64,000 nucleotides of DNA, from positions 1 through 64,000 of the forward strand of contig NZ_BMQY01000013.1 of NCBI RefSeq assembly GCF_014648355.1, in the 5' to 3' direction. Shown piece by piece: positions 7,233 through 16,940 of the stretch. The stretch is from Couchioplanes azureus (GTDB lineage Bacteria; Actinomycetota; Actinomycetes; Mycobacteriales; Micromonosporaceae). Made by a program: the position numbers and the translations under genes. The stretch's first letter is position 1. Each line of letters starts with the position of its first letter. The notes beneath the pieces were generated by a model, which saw only the letters and a list, made by a program, of their open reading frames with translations, was not told where the DNA came from and ran no database searches.

Positions 7233-9445
7233 GCTCGATGCTGGTCCTGCTCACCGTCGGGCGCGGTGCGGGCCGCCGCGCCGGTGCAGGCGGAACCGTG
7301 CACCGCTGGGCGCTGTTCGTCGCCGGCCTGTTCACGGTTCTCGCCTTCGCGCTGCTGGCCACCGTCCATGCCGTCTCCGAGGCCAGCGTGGAGCGGGTGG
7401 CTGCCCGCGAACCGGCCTTCGTCGAGGTGACCAAGGCACCGCCGGTCGCCAAGTGGATGATCCACTCCGACTTCGTGGAGAATCGCCAGTTCCTCATCCT
7501 GTATGTCTCACCCACCCGGCCGGATGCGCCGCCACCGCCGGGCCTGCCGCGCTGGCCCGAGCCCGGCGAGGTGTTCCTCTCCCCCGAACTGGCCACCGGT
7601 CCGCAAGCGACGACGTTGACCTCTCGGTACGGCACGTTCGCCGGCACCATCAGCCATGCGGGGCTGGCCAATCCGACGGAGAAACTCGCCTACTACCGTC
7701 CACGCACCGACCAGCCGTTCACCGCCCACGGGGGCCTCATCGACATCTCCCACTTCGGCGTCGACGCCGCACAGATGAGCGCAGAACGCTCCGCGGTCAC
7801 CGTGGAGGGCTTCCAGAAGTGGACCGTGCTCGACATCTACGTGGTCATCGCGTTCGTCATCCTGTTGCCCGTGGCCCTGCTGCTGCTGTTGGCGGTGCGT
7901 AGCAACGCCGACGTGCGCGACCGGCGACTCGCGATGCTCGACGCCCTGGGAGCCCCCACCTCGGCTCGTGTCTGGGTCCTTATCGGCGAAGCTCTGCTCC
8001 CCGCGATCACAGGGGTCCTGGCCGGCGCCGCGCTCGCCTTCCTCGCCACCACCGTCGATGTGCGCGTGCCCATAACCGGCTACCTCGCCGAGACCGGCGA
8101 CATGGCGGCGGCCCGGAACTGGCTCGCGCCCCTGAGCATTGCGGCGCTCGCAGCGATCCTCGCACTGGTCGTCACCATGCAACTACGCAGCCGGGCCCGC
8201 GGAGAGACCCGCCCCCGGCGGGTACGCGAGAAGTACCGCGGCTACATCCGCGCGACGTTCCCCCTGTCGCTGGCCGTCGCCACCTGGGGCGCGATGACCG
8301 CCCGCGGCGAATCAGCATCCCGGTACTCCGTCGGCCTGGTCGCCTTCCTCATCGGTACCGCCGTGGTCCTCGCCTCCCTGCCCTCTGTACTCGCCGCCGC
8401 CGCCGCGTACGGTGGCCGCGTCATCGCCCGGCTCGGAGCCACTACCAACTCCCCTGGTGCCATCGTGGGTGGCCGCTGGTTGACCATGCGACCCACCCTG
8501 GTGGCCCGGCTCTGCGCCGCGTTCGTCGTCGGCCTCGGCCTGCTCGTGCAGGTCCAGGTCCAACAGGCCTGGATCATCCAGCAAACTCGCGGACTGGCCG
8601 GACAATCCACCAGCACAGACTTGAACGTCAGCGACAAGCTGGCCGTTGTCCGGTCCACCGCTGACACAGAAGGCGCCCGCGCCTTCGCCCAGCAGGTCGG
8701 CCCGGACCGCGTCGTCCAAGCCGTCGCCGTCGGCGACCAAACCGTTCTCGTCGGCCCCTGCCCCGCCCTGGCCCACCTCGGTCGCCTGCAGAACTGCAGC
8801 ACCACACCGGTCGACATGCGCAGCGCCTACGCCCAGATCAACCCGACAGGCAGGTGGGTGCAACAAGGTACCGACATCTCCGGGCGCGACAGCCAGGTAA
8901 CCACCAGCCTGCCCGAAGGCAGCGCCGTCACCGGGTTCCTGGTCGCCACCGACGCCGGCATGAACACCGACGCGGTCGCCGCAGCGGCCTACGCCCACCT
9001 CACCAAGCCCTACGTCTCCTACCCCGGACAGGAATGGATCGCCGGCGGCCTGGCCGGCGCCGCCGTCTTCGACTGGCTACTCACCTTCGGCGCCCTCGGA
9101 CTGATCATCCTGACCCTGGCCGGCGCCCTCGCCGCCGCCGCGATGTTCCTCAGCCACGCCAAATCCCTCGGCGTCCTCGGCACCTACGACGCGACCCCTC
9201 GCCTATATGTCGGCGTGGCGATTTGGAACCTCGGCGTACCTCTCCTCGCTGCTGGGATCATCGGGTCGATCACCGCCGCGTTCCTCGGCTTCCTCACCCT
9301 GCAGATCCGTCGGGTCGGCAGCATCTCTTACGAACTGCTCGGCATCGGCTTCGCCTCGGTAGCCACCATCGCCCTGCTACTCAGCCTCGCCTGCGGCCTC
9401 GCCGCAGCCCGCTCCGTCACCCGCTGGCGGCCCCTAGCCGACTGA
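7229..9445 (+). CDS. FtsX-like ABC permease
   Basis: A 738-residue membrane protein with GTG start overlapping the ATPase stop. An N-terminal helix (about 28-48) is followed by an extracytoplasmic region of about 150 residues. Then come membrane segments near 207-230 (VVIAFVILLPVALLLLLAVR), 250-275 and 295-320. A second half repeats the pattern, with an external loop (about 450-600) containing a Cys pair and three or four C-terminal helices. This duplicated layout is typical of long FtsX-family permeases. The cognate partner is the ATPase immediately upstream. The small secreted peptide at 6119 may be its cargo or ligand (inference). Confidence 0.9.
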   Translation: MSSMLVLLTVGRGAGRRAGAGGTVHRWALFVAGLFTVLAFALLATVHAVSEASVERVAAREPAFVEVTKAPPVAKWMIHSDFVENRQFLILYVSPTRPDAPPPPGLPRWPEPGEVFLSPELATGPQATTLTSRYGTFAGTISHAGLANPTEKLAYYRPRTDQPFTAHGGLIDISHFGVDAAQMSAERSAVTVEGFQKWTVLDIYVVIAFVILLPVALLLLLAVRSNADVRDRRLAMLDALGAPTSARVWVLIGEALLPAITGVLAGAALAFLATTVDVRVPITGYLAETGDMAAARNWLAPLSIAALAAILALVVTMQLRSRARGETRPRRVREKYRGYIRATFPLSLAVATWGAMTARGESASRYSVGLVAFLIGTAVVLASLPSVLAAAAAYGGRVIARLGATTNSPGAIVGGRWLTMRPTLVARLCAAFVVGLGLLVQVQVQQAWIIQQTRGLAGQSTSTDLNVSDKLAVVRSTADTEGARAFAQQVGPDRVVQAVAVGDQTVLVGPCPALAHLGRLQNCSTTPVDMRSAYAQINPTGRWVQQGTDISGRDSQVTTSLPEGSAVTGFLVATDAGMNTDAVAAAAYAHLTKPYVSYPGQEWIAGGLAGAAVFDWLLTFGALGLIILTLAGALAAAAMFLSHAKSLGVLGTYDATPRLYVGVAIWNLGVPLLAAGIIGSITAAFLGFLTLQIRRVGSISYELLGIGFASVATIALLLSLACGLAAARSVTRWRPLAD

Positions 9446-9963
9446 CACCAGCCACCGTCACGGGGCGGGGTAAACGCAAGAACTGCAGGCCTGCGAGGTC
9501 GTCGGCATCTCGACGATGGCCGACTCAGCGACCGATTCGTCGAGGCGGCTGGTGGAACCGCTGCAGGAGACCCACGTCTCGCGACCGTGGTGGCGGCGCT
9601 TCGGTGCCCGGGTGCCGGTCGCTGCCGGCACCGCGCCGCCTTGGCGAACCGGTGCACTTCACCTTGCGCTGAGCATCCTAGGAACCTAGATGAAGGGCTC
9701 GCCGCCGCCGGCGCCTGGCGCGGTGCAGGCTGCTCTCCCTCGGCCAGCATGGTCGCAGACCCGACAGCGTTCCTCAGGTTCGCGGGCATGCTCGCTCTCA
9801 GGCACTCGTTCGCGGCGAGCCGGCAGGACCGGAGCGAGTGTCGCAAGCGTTCCAGAAAGATCGATGGTTGTTAGCCTCTTGACCGGCGGTGTGCGGGATC
9901 CGCGCATCCCAGGGCGGGGCCTGCTCCGCTGTTAGATGATCGGGGGCGGCGAAGGAGGCGACA
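9446..9963. other. intergenic interval with only one weak small frame
   Basis: About 520 nt. A 57-codon frame from an ATG at 9516 to TAG at 9687-9689 reads MADSATDSSRRLVEPLQETH onward and ends ALSILGT, but it has no ribosome site and no recognisable domain, so I leave it uncalled. No hairpin terminator is obvious after the permease. The strong AAGGAGG for the next gene is at the right edge. Confidence 0.35.
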
Positions 9964-11562
9964 GTGCGGGCTCACGTGGCGCAGGAACCGCCGGTCGCCA
10001 CCCTGATCGACCTGTCGGCGACGGCCCCGCAGGCCGCCGCGCGGCTCGACACCGCGCTGCGGAAGATCGAGACAATGGCTCCCGCCCGATACCGGGAGAT
10101 CGCCGGGCCCGTGGTACGGGCCGAGCGGCTCGCCGCCGAGCTGGACCGGCCTGACCTGGTGATCCGTGCCCGGCTGGCCCGGGCCGACCTCTTCGCACTC
10201 AACGGCGACATGGCGGCGGCGGGCCGGATCGCGCACGAGGCGCTCGCGTGGAGCACCGAGCACGGCAGCGCCTACCTGGTCGCACGCAGCCACCGGCAGC
10301 TCGCGCTCTTCTTCTACCACCTCGGCGATTCCGGCGAAGCGCTGGCGCACGCTGTGCAGTGCGTGGCGCACACCGGTGAGGACGCGCCGGCGCAGGTCCG
10401 CGCGAGGCACCTCTCGATGCTGGCCGTGATGCTCGACGTCAACGGCTCGCAAGCCGAGGCCCGCCGGCGCTTCACCGAAGCACTCGACGTCGCCGGCACC
10501 CTCGGCGACTCTGAACTGTCCCTCCAGATCCTCAACAACCTCGCCTACACCGAGTACAGCTACGGCCATCTCGACCGAGCGCAGGAGCTGATCGAGCGGA
10601 TGCGGGCGTACGGGATCCGGCTGGCCGCCACCGAGCTGGACACGATCGCCCGCGTCGAGCTCAGCCGGGGCCGGTACGCCGAGGCGGAGGCAACCCTGAG
10701 CCCCGTCCTGGAGGGCACCCGGGACGACCTGCTGGACGAAGGCAAAGCACTGGCGGAATGCCTGCTAACCGCCGCGGAGGCCCAGCGTCTGCGTGGTGCC
10801 GTGGCGCAGGCCCAGGTCACCCTCGATCGGGCGGCCCGCTTCTGTGACGAGCGTCAACTGGCGGCGACCCGAGCCCGGGTACGCGAGGAGCAGGCCCGCC
10901 TGTACGCAGCCACCGACCGGTACCGCGACGCCTACGAGGAGTACCAGCGCTTCCACTCCGAGACTCAGGCACTCCAGTCCGCCGAGCGGGAGGCCCGCGC
11001 CCGGGCGCTCCAGGTCGTCTTCGAGATCGAGGAGGCCCGCCGGGAAAGCGTGCGCTTCCGGGAACTCGCCCTACGCGACGCCCTCACCGGCCTGCACAAC
11101 CGCCGTTTCGTGGACGATCGACTCGGGGAGGTTCTGGAGGACGCCGCGGCCGGCCGGCTACCGGTGTCGGCGGCCCTGGTCGACCTTGACCACTTCAAGC
11201 GCATCAATGACACTCTCGCGCACGCAGCCGGAGACGCAGTGCTCCAGGAGGTCGCCCGCCTTCTCGCTGCCGCGGCGCCGGAGAACGGAATCGTCGCCCG
11301 GCTCGGCGGCGAGGAGTTCCTCCTCGTCCTGCCGGAAGTCGACGCCGGCGAGGCGGTGCGGCGCTGCGAGCGGCTGCGCCGCACGATCGCCGGGCACGCA
11401 TGGCGGCCGCTCACCGGCGACCTGCCGGTCACCGCCAGCATCGGCGTCACGACCGCGGCCGACGGCGGCAGCACACCGTCGGCGCTACTCGCCGCGGCGG
11501 ACCGGAACCTGTACGCGGCGAAGCGCAGCGGCCGCAACCGGGTCGTAGCCGATCCGGCCTGA
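9964..11562 (+). CDS. TPR-GGDEF diguanylate cyclase
   Basis: A 532-residue soluble protein starting at GTG 9964 behind a near-perfect AAGGAGG. Residues about 30-330 are helical repeats of TPR character (for example A-x-x-x-A-R-x-x-LA-x-x-GD and NNLAYTEYSYGHLDRA). A coiled-coil linker (about 330-368) leads to a GGDEF domain: DALTGLHNRR (372-381), VDLDHFKRINDTLAHAAGD, and the active-site loop GGEEF (448-452). GGEEF is a functional variant in the family, so c-di-GMP synthesis from two GTP is expected. The RxxD inhibitory site usually just upstream is absent. The TPR part probably senses a protein partner. It is apparently monocistronic. Confidence 0.9.
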   Translation: MRAHVAQEPPVATLIDLSATAPQAAARLDTALRKIETMAPARYREIAGPVVRAERLAAELDRPDLVIRARLARADLFALNGDMAAAGRIAHEALAWSTEHGSAYLVARSHRQLALFFYHLGDSGEALAHAVQCVAHTGEDAPAQVRARHLSMLAVMLDVNGSQAEARRRFTEALDVAGTLGDSELSLQILNNLAYTEYSYGHLDRAQELIERMRAYGIRLAATELDTIARVELSRGRYAEAEATLSPVLEGTRDDLLDEGKALAECLLTAAEAQRLRGAVAQAQVTLDRAARFCDERQLAATRARVREEQARLYAATDRYRDAYEEYQRFHSETQALQSAEREARARALQVVFEIEEARRESVRFRELALRDALTGLHNRRFVDDRLGEVLEDAAAGRLPVSAALVDLDHFKRINDTLAHAAGDAVLQEVARLLAAAAPENGIVARLGGEEFLLVLPEVDAGEAVRRCERLRRTIAGHAWRPLTGDLPVTASIGVTTAADGGSTPSALLAAADRNLYAAKRSGRNRVVADPA

Positions 11563-11591
11563 GGGATCGCCAGCGACGGTGGCAGGCGGAT

Positions 11592-11651
11592 GACACTCAT
11601 TGCCGCATTGCTTCCACCTGGCCGGGCCCGCCATTGTGGGTTCTGAGTGAA
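11592..11651. repeat. possible weak copy of the palindromic intergenic repeat
   Basis: Thirty nt after the GGDEF gene, CACTCATTGCCGC resembles the left box of the repeats at 25.7-36.7 kb, especially CACTCAACTGCCGC at 29395. CACTCA (11594-11599) is matched by TGAGTG (11644-11649), and an inner CCAC/GTGG pair lies between. The similarity is short, so this could be chance in GC-rich DNA. Confidence 0.3.
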
Positions 11652-11684
11652 TCTGCTCCGGCTTGATGGTCACTGAGCTACTCG

Positions 11685-11737
11685 GATCAGATTGGCTGAG
11701 ACGGGCGAGACTCCGGATTGTCTCAGTGGATCTGATC
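11685..11737. other. long two-part inverted repeat upstream of the NACHT gene
   Basis: GATCAGAT (11685-11692) and CTGAGAC (11696-11702) are matched in order by GTCTCAG (11720-11726) and ATCTGATC (11730-11737). This gives 8 + 7 bp of perfect stem interrupted by an unpaired TGG on each side. It lies between the GGDEF and NACHT genes, about 90 nt before the NACHT start. It has no U-rich tail on either strand, so an operator, recombination site or structured leader is as likely as a terminator. Part of the left arm recurs after the NACHT gene (15197-15222). Confidence 0.6.
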
Positions 11738-11829
11738 TTTGCTCGGTGGAGGTCACCGCCGTGCCAACATATGACGGAATCCGGTCGCGGTGACTTTCGG
11801 CCGATCGGCTCGGCGGGCAGGCTGGCGTT

Positions 11830-14800
11830 ATGAGTCGAGCGCTGTCTTACGCGGACGCGGTACGCATTTTGAGCGGGCAGAGTCAGGTGCTGGCGGTGCT
11901 GGACCGGGCTGCCGGCGGATTCCTGCTAGCGGCGACGGGTGGGGGCAGTGAGCTCGCCATCAGTCTGTTCGACGCGAAAGCCGAGCTGTTCCGGACGACT
12001 CAGGGCCTGGTCAGCGACCTGGGGGATCTGGCTGCCGGGCTGAACCGGATCGACCGGACGCAGAGGCTCGCGGCCGGGCATGCCGCGCTAGTGGTGGGCA
12101 GCTATTTCGGGGCATTGCCGAAGCGCGAGGTCACCGGGGTTGAGCTGGTGCATCTGGTCGCCGGGCATCGGCCGAAGGGGGAACGGCTGGGAGACCTGGC
12201 CCGCGCGCTGCTGCACAGCGACGTGCCGATGCCCGCGCCGCACCAGCCGTACGAGCAGCTCGTCGGTGAGCTGGAGCGGTTCTATCGGCGGTTGTCCGAC
12301 TCGGTGGAGCGTTTCCTCACCGGTCTAGCCTCGTGGGAGCGGCTAAGTGAGACGGAGCGCGCGGCCGTGACCGGTGCTCTGCACGGTGCCGTCGTCGAGC
12401 GGGCGCTGGCCGACTACGAGACCGGGTTCCGGCGGATGGCCGGAGACGTCTCGGAATTTGGGTTCTGGGTGAACTTGGTGGACCACCAGGCGACTCGTGC
12501 CCGGATGGACGAGCTCACGATCGGTGTGGCCGCGCTCCGGGAGTCGATCGGCTCACTCGGCCCGCAGCGCGCCGCGGTCGAGAAGCGGACGGCACTGTCC
12601 CGGGCATATCACGCAGCACTTCAGGAGCGGGTACTCGATGCCGAGGGCGACGACGCCGTTCCGGATATCCCGGACATCGCCTCCTCCTACATCAACCCGT
12701 CGTTCCGGGTCTCTGCCGTGGCACCCCATGATCCGCTCGCCAGCGAGGATTGGTGGGAGGAGCGGCCTGTCCAGGACGATTTGATGCGCTACCTGGTGGG
12801 GCACCTGACTTCGCCGTCAGCCACCGCCGGGCCGCTGTTGCTGCTCGGCCAGCCGGGTTCGGGCAAGTCGCTGCTTACCCGGATGCTCGCGGCAACGCTA
12901 CCGCCCGAAGACTTCGCGGTGGTCCGGGTGTCGCTGCGCGATGTGCCCGCCGACGCGAGCCTGCAGGTGCAGATCGAGCACGCGATTCTCGACGCGACGG
13001 GGGAGCGGGCGACGTGGCCGGAGGTGGTGGGCGCCATTCCAGGGGCGCTTCCCGTGGTGCTGTTGGACGGTTTCGACGAGCTGCTGCAGGCGACCGGGGT
13101 GAGCCAGTGGGACTACCTGCTGAACGTCGAACGGTTCCAGCGCCGGGAAGCCGCCGGGGGCCGGCCGGTCGCGGTCGTGGTCACGACGCGCACGGCGGTG
13201 GCGGATCGGGCCCGCGCGGTGGCGGGCACGGTGGCGCTGCGCCTGGAGCCGTTCAACGAAGATCAAATCTCGCGGTGGCTGACCGTTTGGAACAGCACGA
13301 ACGAGTCCTACTTTCGAGCCCGGGATCTGCGGCCGCTTACGCTCGCCGCCGTGATCCGCCAGCCGGAGCTGGCGTCGCAGCCGCTGCTATTGCTGATGCT
13401 CGCGATCTACGACGCCCAGGAGAACGCGCTCACCGGCGGAGTCGACACCGACCTCGACCAAGGCGATCTATACGAGCGGTTGCTGAGGCGGTTCGCTCGG
13501 CGGGAGGTGATGAAGGTGGCCGCCGGTAATTCGGAGAACGACGTTGAGGCTATGGTCGAGGAGGAACTGCTGCGGCTGTCACTCGTGGCTTTCGCCAGTC
13601 TCAACCGCGGACGGCAGTGGGTGACCGAGGCCGACCTCAACGCCGACCTCCCGGTCCTTCTCGGGTCCGGCGCTGTCGGCCTGGCGGCGAACGTGCGCCG
13701 GATGCTGACGGTCGGGGAGACCGTGCTGGGCCGCTTCTTCTTCATCCACGAGGCTCGCGCGCGGCGCGACGGTCAGGCATTGCAGACGTACGAGTTCCTG
13801 CACGCGACGTTCGGCGAATACCTCGGAGCCCGGGCGCTCGAACGGGAACTGGCCGACCTCGTTGACGACGCCCTCCGGCAAAGCCGCCGCAGCCGCGTCG
13901 CGCCGACCGAGGACGGCTTCCTGCATGCGTTGCTGTCGTTCGCGACGATCAGCCAGAGGCAGACCACACTGGATTTCCTCAGCGGCAGGCTCGTCGGCTG
14001 GGACGAATCTCGGCGGGACATGCTCCGCGACATGCTGCTGCACCTGTTCCGGCATGCTCTTAAGCCGCGGGAACGTGACCGCTTCGCCGACTACTCGCCG
14101 GCCCCGCTGTCCGCCCCGGCCCGCTACGCGGTCTACTCGGCCAATCTCGTCCTGCTCCTCGTAGCGATCGGCTCACCGTTCACCACCGACGACCTCTTTC
14201 CGGAGGCCGACGAACGGATCGACGAGTGGCGGCAGGTAACGCTGCTCTGGAGGTCGCAATTGCGGGCCGACGCATGGAGCCGGCTGGTAGGCACCATCCG
14301 CGTGCATCGGTCGTGGGCCGGAGAGCAACGCGTGCTCGTGTTCTCACGGGACCGAGGGTGGCCCGACACGCCTGTCCCACGGTCGGATCTGTACTGGACT
14401 CGGGACGTGCTTACGGCGGACAAGAAGTTTCCGGAGTTCGTCCGCGGACAGTTCTGTTGGAACAACGAGAACGACCGGCTCAGACAGTGGCAGGCCAACT
14501 TCCACTGCGATCCGCTCGACGACCTGGCCAAGCATGCGCTCGAGCCGTTAGCGGCAGCGGTCGAGGATGCAGTCGTGATGGTGCACGGCTATTGGGAGGA
14601 TCAAGCAATCTCGGCGGCGCAGTCACTGATCAGGCTCTGGCTGCTGGTCTCCACCGAATCCCGGGTCGAGGAAGTGATCGACGCATTCGGCGTGGCCATC
14701 GAGATTGCTCGGCGCGGCTTCCCGCCAACCGGCGTCGAGTCGCGACGAAACTTCCGGATCATTCTGCTTCGCACCCTACGTAATCACCGTGATCGGCTCG

Positions 14801-14931
14801 ACCCCGGACAGTACGCGGCGCTGCGACGCCACTTCAAAGACGGAACGGAGGACAGGCGCTACACGCCGGACGAACCGGAAGACCTGGCGACCCTGGCAGT
14901 GGAGATCCTCGGACCCGCTGACGACCGGTGA
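11830..14931 (+). CDS. NACHT-domain STAND NTPase (bacterial NLR-like, putative phage defence)
   Basis: A 1033-residue protein. Residues 1-270 form an all-helical N-terminal domain starting RALSYADAVRILSG and including SLFDAKAELFRTTQGL and DRTQRLAAGHAALVV. This matches my memory of actinobacterial proteins with a dedicated NACHT N-terminal helical domain. The NTPase core has Walker A GQPGSGKS (340-347) and Walker B VVLLDGFDEL (409-418), with the NACHT-type small-x-DE arrangement, then a sensor-like VVVTTRTA. A winged-helix/helical part follows (YEFLHATFGEYLGARAL is typical of NACHT proteins), then a C-terminal sensor region of about 350 residues with no recognised repeat. Bacterial NACHT proteins can act as phage sensors; here that is inferred. 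It is monocistronic, with a long inverted repeat upstream. Confidence 0.85.
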   Translation: MSRALSYADAVRILSGQSQVLAVLDRAAGGFLLAATGGGSELAISLFDAKAELFRTTQGLVSDLGDLAAGLNRIDRTQRLAAGHAALVVGSYFGALPKREVTGVELVHLVAGHRPKGERLGDLARALLHSDVPMPAPHQPYEQLVGELERFYRRLSDSVERFLTGLASWERLSETERAAVTGALHGAVVERALADYETGFRRMAGDVSEFGFWVNLVDHQATRARMDELTIGVAALRESIGSLGPQRAAVEKRTALSRAYHAALQERVLDAEGDDAVPDIPDIASSYINPSFRVSAVAPHDPLASEDWWEERPVQDDLMRYLVGHLTSPSATAGPLLLLGQPGSGKSLLTRMLAATLPPEDFAVVRVSLRDVPADASLQVQIEHAILDATGERATWPEVVGAIPGALPVVLLDGFDELLQATGVSQWDYLLNVERFQRREAAGGRPVAVVVTTRTAVADRARAVAGTVALRLEPFNEDQISRWLTVWNSTNESYFRARDLRPLTLAAVIRQPELASQPLLLLMLAIYDAQENALTGGVDTDLDQGDLYERLLRRFARREVMKVAAGNSENDVEAMVEEELLRLSLVAFASLNRGRQWVTEADLNADLPVLLGSGAVGLAANVRRMLTVGETVLGRFFFIHEARARRDGQALQTYEFLHATFGEYLGARALERELADLVDDALRQSRRSRVAPTEDGFLHALLSFATISQRQTTLDFLSGRLVGWDESRRDMLRDMLLHLFRHALKPRERDRFADYSPAPLSAPARYAVYSANLVLLLVAIGSPFTTDDLFPEADERIDEWRQVTLLWRSQLRADAWSRLVGTIRVHRSWAGEQRVLVFSRDRGWPDTPVPRSDLYWTRDVLTADKKFPEFVRGQFCWNNENDRLRQWQANFHCDPLDDLAKHALEPLAAAVEDAVVMVHGYWEDQAISAAQSLIRLWLLVSTESRVEEVIDAFGVAIEIARRGFPPTGVESRRNFRIILLRTLRNHRDRLDPGQYAALRRHFKDGTEDRRYTPDEPEDLATLAVEILGPADDR

Positions 14932-15612
14932 ACTGCCCGAGAAGCAGACAGCTCACCAATCGCCGGTGTAGACGGACGCGGCAGGGATCCGTTCAGCCAC
15001 CTATTTCAGCCGGTCAGAGCTTTCCGCTCCACCGCGGATGGCAGGTTGAGGATGGGGATCTCGTCGGCCAGAAGGAGTTCGGTGCCGAGCTGGCGCGGCA
15101 CTGCGCGCCACCATTAACTCGCCCAACCCGCGGCCCCCGCGCCTCCCCCAAAATCGCCCAGTGATATCGACGAGTCGAAGCCGCCGGAGGTGGGTGGGAT
15201 CAGAGAGCCTGAGACGGATCAGGTGCGAATCAGATCGGATGAGGCACGCGTCGGGACGCATGCTCGCGGGCGGCATGCAGTGGTCACCACGCTGGACGAG
15301 GCGGTGCCCGCACAGGACTTGGTGAATGCCTTCGTCACGTCTCTGTTGGCCACGCTTGCACGGGTTGACCGGGCGGCGATGCTGGCCAGGCACGGTGGCC
15401 GGCCCAGAGTCGGGCGCAAGGCGGTTCGAGAACATCTTGGCCTTCGGCCAGAGATCTTCTCGCCCTGATGCCTTGCGCCCGGCTTTCCGGGCCGGCCCGG
15501 GTACGTGCGGGCCAGCACGCGCTCGCCCGCCGGCCGCCGCCCAGCGGCCCACGGGCAGCGTCCCCGTTGGCCGCCGCAGATGTGGCGGCCCGCCTGTCGA
15601 AGGACGTACATC
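14932..15612. other. intergenic interval, one doubtful frame
   Basis: About 680 nt without a convincing gene. A plus frame ending at 15468 has a plausible C-terminal stretch (QDLVNAFVTSLLATLARVDR and GRPRVGRKAVREHLG) but no good start or ribosome site. It could be a remnant of a DNA-binding or helicase-tail gene. A 26-nt imperfect copy of the sequence before the NACHT gene lies at 15197-15222. The right edge carries GAAGGA for the DUF932 gene. Confidence 0.35.
15197..15222 (+). repeat. imperfect direct repeat flanking the NACHT gene (right copy)
   Basis: GGATCAGA, four variable bases, then CTGAGACGG and a final AG. The same order occurs at 11684-11709 upstream of the NACHT gene, with about 20 of 26 positions identical. 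The two copies bracket a 3.5 kb segment holding only the NACHT gene. They could mark the ends of an inserted unit or shared regulatory sites. Confidence 0.45.
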
Positions 15613-16773
15613 ATGGCCCAGCCGACTCTTGCCGTCGCACCGAACCGCCACATCGATCTGAACACCATGGCTCGACTGCTCAACGATCAGAAGGCCCGGG
15701 CAGTAGACATCATCGCCGGTGCCGCCGCAATTCAGTGCGTCGACGGCCGCCTCGTCGTCCAGGGCACCCTGCCGCAGCTGGGCAGTGAGGGGGTCACGTT
15801 GACCGCCGGCACATACACCCTCACCGACATCTCCCTCGGCGGTGTCGGTGACAAGCTCGGCGTCCCCGTGGCCTACCTGCGGCGCATGGCAAGCGACAAC
15901 GTGGCGCTGCTGGACGCGAACGTCAACGGGTGGCTAACCCACGACGAGCGCCGGTTCCTGGTGCGATGCCTGCACCACGACACCGCCGCCGCCGCCCCCG
16001 GTGACGGTGTCGCCCGGGCGTTTCTATCCGACCGGTTCCTGCGCATCGACAACCTCGACGTGCTGATGGCGGCCCTCGACGGCATCCGCCAGGCGGGCGT
16101 GGCCGTCGAGGTGGCATCCTGCGACCTGACCGAACGGCGCATGTACGTGCGGTTCGTCTCCCCCGAGGTCCAGGTGATGGCGCCGGACCTGCTGCGCAAC
16201 TACCGCTCGCCGTTCGACGGGCGCCGCGGTAGCGACCTGCCGGTCATCTCCGGCGGGTTCATGCTGACCAACTCCGAAACCGGCTTCGGCAGGTACACCG
16301 TCGCGCCGTGGTTACGTGTCGAGGTGTGCCGCAACGGCCAGACCGTCGACCGGGGCGTGCTGAGCCGTACCCACATCGGCAGCCGCATCACCGATACCGA
16401 CGGCATCATCAACCCGTCGTCGCAGACCATGCGCACGCTCCTGGAGTTGATCACCGCGCAGACCACCGACGCCGTGCGGGCCTACCTGGACGTCGACTTC
16501 GTCACCCGCGCGGTCCAGGAGCTGGAGAAGGCCGCCTCCACACCGGTCGCCAAGCCGGACGACACGATCAAGATGGTGTCGCAGAAGCTGCGTTACACCG
16601 AGGAACAACAGCAAGGCATCCTGGCACACTTCATCTCCAGCGGCGACGTGAGCGCCGGCGGGGTCATGCAGGCCGTCACCTCCTACGGGCGCAGCGTCGC
16701 GGACGCCGACGCGGCGTACCGGATGGAGACCACCGCGACGCAGGCGCTGCACCTGGCCGCCGCTGCCGCCTGA
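15613..16773 (+). CDS. DUF932 plasmid/phage-type protein
   Basis: A 386-residue protein; ATG at 15613 behind GAAGGA. It has the layout of the DUF932 family found on plasmids and phages: an N-terminal helical segment, the central ISLGGVGDKLGVPVAYLRRM region, FLSDRFLRIDNLDVL, then FVSPEVQVMAPDLLRN and a conserved C-terminal part with PWLRVEVCRNGQ and TRTHIGS-like residues (here SRTHIGSRI). The biochemical role of the family is unknown. It starts the plus-strand maintenance block shared with ParB, DUF4192 and the ComM-like ATPase, all spaced by 150-300 nt. Confidence 0.85.
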   Translation: MAQPTLAVAPNRHIDLNTMARLLNDQKARAVDIIAGAAAIQCVDGRLVVQGTLPQLGSEGVTLTAGTYTLTDISLGGVGDKLGVPVAYLRRMASDNVALLDANVNGWLTHDERRFLVRCLHHDTAAAAPGDGVARAFLSDRFLRIDNLDVLMAALDGIRQAGVAVEVASCDLTERRMYVRFVSPEVQVMAPDLLRNYRSPFDGRRGSDLPVISGGFMLTNSETGFGRYTVAPWLRVEVCRNGQTVDRGVLSRTHIGSRITDTDGIINPSSQTMRTLLELITAQTTDAVRAYLDVDFVTRAVQELEKAASTPVAKPDDTIKMVSQKLRYTEEQQQGILAHFISSGDVSAGGVMQAVTSYGRSVADADAAYRMETTATQALHLAAAAA

Positions 16774-16940
16774 ACCCGGCCGCCGTTACCCACCGGGTGA
16801 TCGTCACCGGCAGCCGCTGACAGTTCAGCGGAACCGGTGCGACATCCGGGCCGCCCGCTCCCCCACCGCCCTCACCGTCTTCGCGGCCGATCCCGCCCCC
16901 GCAGGCCGTGAGGGCGGCTCCGACCTGGAGACAGTCTCCT

